DNA of 45,506 bases. It comes from Liolophura sinensis. Lineage: Eukaryota; Mollusca; Polyplacophora; Chitonida; Chitonidae. This document shows positions 1 to 8,137 of the stretch, piece by piece. Each line of letters begins with the position of its first letter. Position 1 is the stretch's first letter. Location of the stretch: positions 1 through 45,506 of the forward strand of contig NW_027018298.1 in assembly GCF_032854445.1 (NCBI RefSeq). The letters run 5' to 3'. Under the pieces are notes generated by a model. It was given only the letters and a program-made list of their open reading frames with translations, did not search any database and had not been told where the DNA came from. The position numbers and the translations under genes were made by a program.

Positions 1-109
1 GTTATGTGCCCTTCGGTAGCCCAGACGACGTCAAATCTTTGGGCTAAGCCCATTTAACTCACCCAGCAAATGTCTTACTTCTAAGTCGAAGACAAACTCA
101 ATGTCTTTA

Positions 110-121
110 TCTACATGTAGA
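110..121. repeat. 12-bp perfect palindrome in each monomer (monomer 1 shown)
   Basis: TCTACATGTAGA reads the same on both strands. It recurs at the same place in almost every monomer; the copy in the monomer at 11438 is changed to CAGGTAG. It may be a dimeric protein-binding site or simply a conserved satellite landmark. It does not resemble the CENP-B box consensus. Confidence 0.6.
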
Positions 122-137
122 AAAACCACACCATTTG

Positions 138-150
138 TATATAAAAAAAA
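138..150 (+). other. TATA-like motif with variable A-tract in each monomer (monomer 1 shown)
   Basis: TATATAAAAAAAA occurs at monomer positions 138-150 in nearly all copies. The A-run varies by about one to three bases between copies, and in one subfamily it is interrupted by G (AAAGAAAAC). It looks like a TATA box, but no gene follows it. It could equally be an A-tract that bends DNA. No transcription is shown by the sequence. Confidence 0.3.
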
Positions 151-550
151 CACAAGGTACTTGATACAGTCCGCTGTAAAAAGTACAATTGAACACTGAC
201 CCACATCAATAAGGTGCCAAAAGATGCGCAATTGGGCCAGGCATCTCCAGCTGTTGAAAAATTGCAAATTTCCTTGGTTTCCATGGAGTAAGAGCCGTTG
301 CTGGGCACGTGATCTTGACATCAATGATTATTCATTTGTGGCTACAGCCAAAAGTATTGGTCGGAGAGCAACGCGGTTTGCACCATTCGATTTCTCGTCA
401 AAAAATACGTCGGATTAGCCTCTTACCAGCAGCATTGGAACAGTTTTTCCACTTTTGGATTTTTGCCAGGTCTTTTTGCTAATTGAAATCGGCTACATTA
501 ACTATGTACAATCGCGACTGGTCATTACTATATTCAACTTTTCATTATAA

Positions 551-1650
551 GTTATGTGGCCTTCGGTAGCCCAGACGACGTCAAATCTTTGGGCCAAGCC
601 CATTTAACTCACCCAGCAAATGTCTTACTTCTAAGTCGAAGACAAACTCAATGTCTTTATCTACATGTAGAAAAACCACACCATTTGTATATAAAAAAAA
701 CACAAGGTACTTGATACAGTCCGCTGTAAAAAGGACAATTGAATACTGACCCACATCAATAAGGTGCCAAAAGATGCGCAATTGGGCCAGGCATTCCCAG
801 CTGTTGAAAAATTGCAAATTTCCTTGGTTTCCATGGAGTAAGAGCCGTTGCTGGGCACGTGATCTTGACATCAATGATTATTCATTTGTGGCTACAGCCA
901 AAAGTATTGGTCGGAGAGCAACGTGGTTTGCACCATTCGATTTCTCGTCAAAAAATACGTCGGATTAGCCTCTTACCAGCAGCATTGGAACAGTTTTTCC
1001 ACTTTTGGATTTTTGCCTGGTATTTTGTCTAATTGAAATCGGCTACATTAACTATGTACAATCGCGACTGGTCATTACTATATTCAACTTTTCATTATAA
1101 GTTATGTGCCCTTCGGTAGCCCAGACGACGTCAAATCTTTGGGCAAAGCCCATTTAACTCACCCAGCAGTTGTCTTACTTCTAAGTCGAAGACAAACTCA
1201 ATGTCTTTATCTACATGTAGAAAAACCACACCATTTGTATATAAAGAAAACACAAGGTACTTGATACAGTCCGCTGTAAAAAGTACAATTGAACACTGAC
1301 CCACATCAATAAGGTGCCAAAAGATGCGCAATTGGGCCAGGCATCTCCAGCTGTTGAAAAATTGCAAATTTCCTTGGTTTCCATGGAGTAAGAGCCGTTG
1401 CTGGGCACGTGATCTTGACATCAATGATTATTCATTTGTGGCTACAGCCAAAAGTATTGGTCGGAGAGCAACGCGGTTTGCACCATTCGATTTCTCGTCA
1501 AAAAATACGTCGGATTAGCCTCTTACCAGCAGCATTGGAACAGTTTTTCCACTTTTGGATTTTTGCCTGGTATTTTTTCTAATTGAAATCGGCTACATTA
1601 ACTATGTACAATCGCGACTGGTCATTACTATATTCAACTTTTCATTATAA
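551..1650. repeat. Monomer pair 2-3, partner of 8138-9238
   Basis: The first monomer carries GTGGTTTGC and the rare GGTATTTTGTC tail. The second carries GCAAAGCCC with GCAGTTG. The same pair recurs at 8138-9238, just right of the transposon. Confidence 0.8.
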
Positions 1651-2200
1651 GTTATGTGCCCTTCGGTAGCCCAGACGACGTCAAATCTTTGGGCCAAGCT
1701 CATTTAACTCACCCAGCAAATGTCTTACTTCTAAGTTGAAGACAAACTCAATGTCTTTATCTACATGTAGAAAAACCACACCATTTGTATATAAAAAAAA
1801 CACAAGGTACTTGATACAGTCCGCTGTAAAAAGAACAATTGAACACTGACCCACATCAATAAGGTGCCAAAAGATGCGCAATTGGGCCAGGCATCTCCAG
1901 CTGTTGAAAAATTGCAAATTTCCTTGGTTTCCATGGAGTAAGAGCCGTTGCTGGGCACGTGATCTTGACATCAATGATTATTCATTTGTGGCTACAGCCA
2001 AAAGTATTGGTCGGAGAGCAACGCGGTTTGCACCATTCGATTTCTCGTCAAAAAATACGTCGGATTAGCCTCTTACCAGCAGCATTGGAACATTTTTTCC
2101 ACTTTTGGATTTTTGCCTGGTATTTTTTCTAATTGAAATCGGCTACATTAACTATGTACAATCGCGACTGGTCATTACTATATTCAACTTTTCATTATAA

Positions 2201-3300
2201 GTTATGTGCCCTTCGGTAGCCCAGACGACGTCAAATCTTTGGGCCAAGCCCATTTAACTCACCCAGCAAATGTCTTACTTCTAAGTCGAAGACAAACTCA
2301 ATGTCTTTATCTACATGTAGAAAAACCACACCATTTGTATATAAAAAAAACACAAGGTACATGATAAAGTTTGCTGTAAAAAGTACAATTGAACACTGAC
2401 CCACATCAATAAGGTGCCAAAAGATGCGCAATTGGGCCAGGCATCTCCAGCTGTTGAAAAATTGCAAATTTCCTTGGTTTCCATGGAGTAAGAGCCGTTG
2501 CTGGGCACGTGATCTTGACATCAATGATTATTCATTTGTGGCTACAGCCAAAAGTATTGGTCGGAGAGCAACGTGGTTTGCACCATTCGATTTCTCGTCA
2601 AAAAATACGTCGGATTAGCCTCTTACCAGCAGCATTGGAACAGTTTTTCCACTTTTGGATTTTTGCCAGGTCTTTTTGCTAATTGAAATCGGCTACATTA
2701 ACTATGTACAATCGCGACTGGTCATTACTATATTCAACTTTTCATTATAAGTTATGTGCCCTTCGGTAGCCCAGACGACGTCAAATCTTTGGGCCAAGCC
2801 CATTTAACTCACCCAGCAAATGTCTTACTTCTAAGTCGAAGACAAACTCAATGTCTTTATCTACATGTAGAAAAACCAAACCATTTGTATATAAAAAAAA
2901 CACAAGGTACTTGATACAGTCCGCTGTAAAAAGTACAATTGAACACTGACCCACATCAATAAGGTGCCAAAAGATGCGCAATTGGGCCAGGCATCTCCAG
3001 CTGTTGAAAAATTGCAAATTTCCTTGGTTTCCATGGAGTAAGAGCCGTTGCTGGGCACGTGATCTTGACATCAATGATTATTCATTTGTGGCTACAGCCA
3101 AAAGTATTGGTCGGAGAGCAACGCGGTTTGCACCATTCGATTTCTCGTCAAAAAATACGTCGGATTAGCCTCTTACCAGCAGCATTGGAACAGTTTTTCT
3201 ACTTTTGGATTTTTGCCTGGTCTTTTTGCGAATTGAAATCGGCTACATTAACTATGTACAATCGCGACTGGTCATTACTATATTCAACTTTTCATTATAA
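2201..3300. repeat. Monomer pair 5-6, partner of 9239-10336
   Basis: The first monomer has ATGATAAAGTTTGC and a GCCAGGTC tail. The second has ACCAAACC in place of ACCACACC. Both marks recur in order at 9239 and 9789. Confidence 0.8.
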
Positions 3301-4401
3301 GTTATGTGCCCTTCGGTAGCCCAGACGACGTCAAATCTTTGGGCCAAGCCCATTTAACTCACCCAGCAAATGTCTTACTTCTAAGTCGAAGACAAACTCA
3401 ATGTCTTTATCTACATGTAGAAAAACCACACCATTTGTATATAAAGAAAACACAAGGTACTTGATACAGTCCGCTGTAAAAAGTACAATTGAACACTGAC
3501 CCACATCAATAAGGTGCCAAAAGATGCGCAATTGGGCCAGGCATCTCCAGCTGTTGAAAAATTGCAAATTTCCTTGGTTTCCATGGAGTAAGAGCCGTTG
3601 CTGGGCACGTGATCTTGACATCAATGATTATTCATTTGTGGCTACAGCCAAAAGTATTGGTCGGAGAGCAACGCGGTTTGCACCATTCGATTTCTCGTCA
3701 AAAAAATACGTCGGATTAGCCTCTTACCAGCAGCATTGGAACAGTTTTTCCACTTTTGGATTTTTGCCTGGTATTTTTTCTAATTGAAATCGGCTACATT
3801 AACTATGTACAATCGCGACTGGTCATTACAATATTCAACTTTTCATTATAAGTTATGTGCCCTTCGGTAGCCCAGACGACGTCAAATCTTTGGGCCAAGC
3901 CCATTTAACTCACCCAGCAAATGTCTTACTTCTAAGTCGAAGACAAACTCAATGTCTTTATCTACATGTAGAAAAACCACACCATTTGTATATAAAAAAA
4001 ACACAAGGTACATGATAAAGTCTGCTGTAAAAAGTACAATTGAACACTGACCCACATCAATAAGGTGCCAAAAGATGCGCAATTGGGCCAGGCATCTCCA
4101 GCTGTTGAGAAATTGCAAATTTCCTTGGTTTCCATGGAGTAAGAGCCGTTGCTGGGCACGTGATCTTGACATCAATGATTATTCATTTGTGGCTACAGCC
4201 AAAAGTATTGGTCGGAGAGCAACGTGGTTTGCACCATTCGATTTCTCGTCAAAAAATACGTCGGATTAGCCTCTTACCAGCAGCATTGGAACAGTTTTTC
4301 CACTTTTGGATTTTTGCCAGGTCTTTTTGCTAATTGAAATCGGCTACATTAACTATGTACAATCGCGACTGGTCATTACTATATTCAACTTTTCATTATA
4401 A
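2751..4401. repeat. Higher-order repeat, trimer copy 1 (monomers 6-8)
   Basis: Three successive variant monomers (starts 2751, 3301, 3852) recur in the same order immediately downstream at 4402. Shared private marks are the extra A in the A-run before TACGTCGG and CATTACAATATTC in the middle monomer, and TTGAGAAATTG in the third. Period 1651 bp. Confidence 0.85.
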
Positions 4402-6052
4402 GTTATGTGCCCTTCGGTAGCCCAGACGACGTCAAATCTTTGGGCCAAGCCCATTTAACTCACCCAGCAAATGTCTTACTTCTAAGTCGAAGACAAACTC
4501 AATGTCTTTATCTACATGTAGAAAAACCACACCATTTGTATATAAAAAAAACACAAGGTACTTGATACAGTCCGCTGTAAAAAGTACAATTGAACACTGA
4601 CCCACATCAATAAGGTGCCAAAAGATGCGCAATTGGGCCAGGCATCTCCAGCTGTTGAAAAATTGCAAATTTCCTTGGTTTCCATGGAGTAAGAGCCGTT
4701 GCTGGGCACGTGATCTTGACATCAATGATTATTCATTTGTGGCTACAGCCAAAAGTATTGGTCGGAGAGCAACGCGGTTTGCACCATTCGATTTCTCGTC
4801 AAAAAATACGTCGGATTAGCCTCTTACCAGCAGCATTGGAACAGTTTTTCTACTTTTGGATTTTTGCCTGGTCTTTTTGCGAATTGAAATCGGCTACATT
4901 AACTATGTACAATCGCGACTGGTCATTACTATATTCAACTTTTCATTATAAGTTATGTGCCCTTCGGTAGCCCAGACGACGTCAAATCTTTGGGCCAAGC
5001 CCATTTAACTCACCCAGCAAATGTCTTACTTCTAAGTCGAAGACAAACTCAATGTCTTTATCTACATGTAGAAAAACCACACCATTTGTATATAAAGAAA
5101 ACACAAGGTACTTGATACAGTCCGCTGTAAAAAGTACAATTGAACACTGACCCACATCAATAAGGTGCCAAAAGATGCGCAATTGGGCCAGGCATCTCCA
5201 GCTGTTGAAAAATTGCAAATTTCCTTGGTTTCCATGGAGTAAGAGCCGTTGCTGGGCACGTGATCTTGACATCAATGATTATTCATTTGTGGCTACAGCC
5301 AAAAGTATTGGTCGGAGAGCAACGCGGTTTGCACCATTCGATTTCTCGTCAAAAAAATACGTCGGATTAGCCTCTTACCAGCAGCATTGGAACAGTTTTT
5401 CCACTTTTGGATTTTTGCCTGGTATTTTTTCTAATTGAAATCGGCTACATTAACTATGTACAATCGCGACTGGTCATTACAATATTCAACTTTTCATTAT
5501 AAGTTATGTGCCCTTCGGTAGCCCAGACGACGTCAAATCTTTGGGCCAAGCCCATTTAACTCACCCAGCAAATGTCTTACTTCTAAGTCGAAGACAAACT
5601 CAATGTCTTTATCTACATGTAGAAAAACCACACCATTTGTATATAAAAAAAACACAAGGTACATGATAAAGTCTGCTGTAAAAAGTACAATTGAACACTG
5701 ACCCACATCAATAAGGTGCCAAAAGATGCGCAATTGGGCCAGGCATCTCCAGCTGTTGAGAAATTGCAAATTTCCTTGGTTTCCATGGTGTAAGAGCCGT
5801 TGCTGGGCACGTGATCTTGACATCAATGATTATTCATTTGTGGCTACAGCCAAAAGTATTGGTCGGAGAGCAACGCGGTTTGCACCATTCGATTTCTCGT
5901 CAAAAAATACGTCGGATTAGCCTCTTACCAGCAGCATTGGAACAGTTTTTCCACTTTTGGATTTTTGCCTGGTATTTTTTCTAATTGAAATCGGCTACAT
6001 TAACTATGTACAATCGCGACTGGTCATTACTATATTCAACTTTTCATTATAA
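4402..6052. repeat. Higher-order repeat, trimer copy 2 (monomers 9-11)
   Basis: Tandem partner of 2751-4401. The match holds through the first half of the monomer at 5503. Its second half (GCGGTTTGC, GGTATTTTTTC) instead matches the monomer at 1101, so an exchange boundary probably lies inside it, between about 5790 and 5870. Confidence 0.8.
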
Positions 6053-6580
6053 GTTATGTGCCCTTCGGTAGCCCAGACGACGTCAAATCTTTGGGCCAAG
6101 CCCATTTAACTCACCCAGCAAATGTCTTACTTCTAAGTTGAAGACAAACTCAATGTCTTTATCTACATGTAGAAAAACCACACCATTTGTATATAAAAAA
6201 AACACAAGGTACTTGATACAGTCCGCTGTAAAAAGAACAATTGAACACTGACCCACATCAATAAGGTGCCAAAAGATGCGCAATTGGGCCAGGCATCTCC
6301 AGCTGTTGAAAAATTGCAAATTTCCTTGGTTTCCATGGAGTAAGAGCCGTTGCTGGGCACGTGATCTTGACATCAATGATTATTCATTTGTGGCTACAAC
6401 CAAAAGTATTGGTCGGAGAGCAACGCAATTTGCACCATTCGATTTCTCGTCAAAAAATACGTCGGATTAGCCTCTTACCAGCAGCATTGGAACAGTTTTT
6501 CCACTTTTGGATTTTTGCCAGGTCTTTTTGCTAATTGAAATCGGCTACATTAACTATGTACAATCGCGACTGGTCATTAC

Positions 6581-6582
6581 TA
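6581..6582. other. TA target-site duplication, left copy
   Basis: The empty site in the other monomers has TATA at monomer positions 529-532. Here the first TA sits before the element, and its second copy is at 8116-8117. The arithmetic (monomer pitch 2085 = 550 + 1533 + 2) supports a 2-bp duplication. Confidence 0.88.
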
Positions 6583-6607
6583 TACTATACAAAAAAAGAA
6601 ACGCATA
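6583..6607 (+). repeat. Left terminal inverted repeat of the Tc1-like element
   Basis: This 25-bp end matches the reverse complement of 8091-8115 at all but one base: the seventh base is A here and C at the other end. The shared core is CAAAAAAAGAAACGCATA. Beyond base 25 the two ends diverge. Transposase binding and cleavage at such ends is family knowledge, not shown here. Confidence 0.93.
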
Positions 6608-6911
6608 GGTGTTTTGTTTTATTTTAAAATGAAATAAATACATTTTGTTTTCGTTTCATGAGCAAAACGTGTTTTGATTTTGTTAATAGTCACAGTTAGC
6701 ACACATTTTATTCCTCAAAACATTTCTTGGTTGAAAATGTTGAGTTTGGAGGCCGTTTTTGGAAGAAGTAAAAAATACAGCATCACACTGCATCACGTGC
6801 AGTCTTACACGTCGAACTTACGCATTGAAAGCATACAGTGTGTGACTATAAAACCGCAACTTCGGGCCGGAAATCGGCGTCTTTCAAGTGGTGTTTTCAA
6901 GCTGATTCAAC
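6608..6911 (+). other. 5' non-coding region of the transposon
   Basis: These 304 bp lie between the left inverted repeat and the transposase start. They hold an AT-rich stretch (to about 6720), an inverted repeat ACTGCA-TCACG-TGCAGT at 6787-6803 that contains CACGTG (6794-6799), and a TATA-like box at 6847-6853. Frames that run through this stretch overlap the transposase start and resemble nothing known, so I treat them as chance. Confidence 0.7.
6847..6853 (+). promoter_or_regulatory. TATA-like box upstream of the transposase
   Basis: TATAAAA lies 58 bp upstream of the ATG at 6912. This is a plausible position for an RNA polymerase II TATA box, with a start site about 25-30 bp downstream and a short leader. 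The call rests on motif and position only. Confidence 0.45.
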
Positions 6912-7919
6912 ATGCCACGTCTTGACACTGTCACAAGAAATATTGCCATTGGAAGACTTCAAGCTGGAGAGTCCCAATCGTCCATTTCTAGGCGTCTACA
7001 CGTCAGTCAGAGCACGATTTCACGGCTTGCTGCCCGCTACAACAATGCTGGGACAACAAATGACCGTCGGCGTTCAGGTCGACCACGTGTCACTACAGCA
7101 GCCCAAGATCGCTACATAAGGGTCCTCCATTTGCGTGACCGTTGTGCTACAGCTGAAAGCACAGCAGCCAGCATGCCGGGACTGAGGAGGATATCAGGTC
7201 AGACAGTGCGGAACAGGCTGAGGGAACATGGACTGAGAGCCAGGAGGCCCTATGTTGGGATCGTGCTGCGTCCTCACCATGGCGCCAATCGCCTCCGATG
7301 GTGTAACAACGTGACTGCATGGAATCTACGCAACTGGCGACGCATTTGGTTCAGTGATGAGTCCAGATTCCTATTGCAGAGACGTGATGGTAGAAACCGG
7401 GTTTACAGACGTGCTCACGAACGTTATGCCCCTAACTGAGTACGCCAAGTGGACAGATTTTTTGGAGGGAGTGTGATGATGTGGGCAGCAATATCGTATA
7501 CTGGTCCTACAAATCTTGTCCACGTTCAGGGGAATCTTACGGCCGTACGCTACCGAGACACCATCCTGCAGCCACACCTCTTACCTGTCATTGACGTTCA
7601 GCGGGAGTTGTTCCAGCAGGACAACGCCAGACCGCACACGGCACGTGTCACAAGGGACTTCCTCGCCGAAAACAATGTAAATGTGCTACCCTGGCCCTCC
7701 CGTTCCCCGGATCTTAACCCAATTGAGCATCTGTGGGATGAACTTGATCGACGTCTACGCCAACGTCAACCTCAACCCCAAACGCTTCAAGAGCAAGTTG
7801 CATGTTTGCAGGAGGACTGGCAGAACATTCCCCAGGCCTCTATCCAGCGTCTCATCCAGTCCATGACAAGGCGTGTCAGAACTGTTATTCGTGCCCGTGG
7901 TGGTCACAACAGATACTGA
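6912..7919 (+). pseudogene. Tc1-like transposase, one in-frame stop (TGA at 7437-7439)
   Basis: A DDE transposase that would bind the element's inverted repeats and move it by cut-and-paste into TA sites in nuclear DNA. The frame spans 335 residue positions from ATG (6912) to TGA (7917-7919), close to the usual Tc1 length of about 340. Residues 1-50 form the first helix-turn-helix, including SISRRLHVSQSTISRLAARY. The GRPR hinge motif is at 56-59 and a second helix-turn-helix is at about 61-112. The catalytic triad is D149 (WFSDESRF), D237 (QQDNARPHTA) and E272 (SPDLNPIEHLWDEL), with 34 residues between the last two (DD34E). Codon 176 is TGA, in a place where relatives usually have a cysteine codon (family knowledge), so one base change would explain it. 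The frame continues without a shift, and a GTG at 7449 begins the downstream open part. Residues FFGG after VDR also differ from the commoner glycine-rich form. The product would stop after D149 and lose the other two catalytic residues, so it should be inactive unless read through. Confidence 0.93.
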
Positions 7920-8090
7920 CATTCCACTCAAGTGGGAGACTCATTGTGAGTGTCTTACCTCAAGTTGATGGCCTTGTTGTCTAGATATGGACCCTTTCTT
8001 AATCTGTGTAAAAAAATATTTGCAGAATAGCAATTCTTATTTAGTTATGCATAATTGAAAAGACTGCATCACCTCCCCAAAAAACCAGGT
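7920..8090 (+). other. 3' non-coding region of the transposon
   Basis: These 171 bp lie between the transposase stop and the right inverted repeat. I see no canonical AATAAA polyadenylation signal on the coding strand. At 8063-8072 there is ACTGCATCAC, which is also found in direct orientation at 6787-6796 in the left part of the element and might be a subterminal transposase site. Confidence 0.6.
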
Positions 8091-8115
8091 TATGCGTTTC
8101 TTTTTTTGGATAGTA
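8091..8115 (-). repeat. Right terminal inverted repeat of the Tc1-like element
   Basis: Reverse-complement partner of 6583-6607, with 24 of 25 bases matching. It ends in GGATAGTA next to the duplicated TA at 8116-8117. Confidence 0.93.
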
Positions 8116-8117
8116 TA
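8116..8117. other. TA target-site duplication, right copy
   Basis: Second copy of the TA duplicated on insertion. It is followed by the remaining host bases TATTCAAC of satellite monomer 12. The exact placement within the TATATA run is ambiguous by 2 bp. Confidence 0.88.
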
Positions 8118-8137
8118 TATTCAACTTTTCATTATAA

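Larger units (their letters stand above)
1..6582. repeat. Satellite array, left part: 550-bp monomers 1-12
   Basis: Direct head-to-tail copies of one monomer of about 550 bp. Taking the recurring GTTATGTGCCCTTCGG as the start, monomers begin at 1, 551, 1101, 1651, 2201, 2751, 3301, 3852, 4402, 4952, 5503 and 6053. The twelfth is cut at its position 530 by a transposon. Every copy shows the same landmarks: a 12-bp palindrome near position 110, a TATATA-plus-A-tract near 138, a CACGTG near 306, and T-rich sequence near 444-475. Copies differ by a few linked substitutions and by the length of the A-tract. No internal sub-repeat was seen in the monomer. No protein or RNA gene family is recognisable, so this is best called satellite DNA. 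Whether it lies at a centromere, near a telomere or elsewhere cannot be read from the sequence. Confidence 0.97.
6583..8115 (+). mobile_element. Tc1-like DNA transposon (IS630-Tc1-mariner), 1533 bp
   Basis: A complete cut-and-paste element inserted in satellite monomer 12. It has 25-bp terminal inverted repeats with one mismatch, a TA target duplication, and a single transposase frame reading rightwards that fills most of its length. The ends were set by comparing with the uninterrupted sequence of the other monomers, CATTACTATATTCAAC: the left flank reads CATTAC-TA and the right flank TA-TA-TTCAAC. The surrounding TA run means the ends could be shifted by 2 bp. Length (about 1.5 kb), TA target and DD34E transposase all fit the Tc1 group. 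The TGA inside the transposase makes this copy probably non-autonomous, although the termini look intact and might be mobilised by a transposase supplied elsewhere. Confidence 0.95.

Noticed and set aside
31-324. Repeated minus-strand frames of 97 and 65 codons as genes
   Set aside because: They recur only because the DNA repeats, overlap each other in different frames, vary by missense and A-tract frameshifts, and have no recognisable domain.
224-418. Repeated plus-strand 64-codon frame (MRNWARHLQLL...) as a gene
   Set aside because: It lies opposite the minus frames, has no family resemblance, and is truncated or extended by single-base changes in many copies.
1-550. Tandem 5S rDNA, snRNA, spliced-leader, tRNA or histone gene unit
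   Set aside because: I looked for the conserved cores of 5S, U1, U2, U6 and histone proteins on both strands and found none. GGATTTTTGCC resembles an Sm site, but it has no snRNA-like sequence around it and changes to TTTTTACC in one subfamily.
6633-6638. AATAAA as a polyadenylation signal
   Set aside because: It lies upstream of the transposase in AT-rich sequence, with no transcript that would end there.
6838-7119. Frame of 93 codons overlapping the transposase start, and the similar one at 6674-6925
   Set aside because: Out-of-frame shadows of the transposase and its leader with no domain; the 6912 frame has the clear Tc1 protein.
7371-7577. Minus-strand frame inside the transposase
   Set aside because: Antisense shadow of the conserved transposase core.
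7449-7919. Separate second gene starting at GTG 7449
   Set aside because: It is the direct in-frame continuation of the transposase after the TGA, with the second and third catalytic residues; a eukaryotic GTG start is unlikely.
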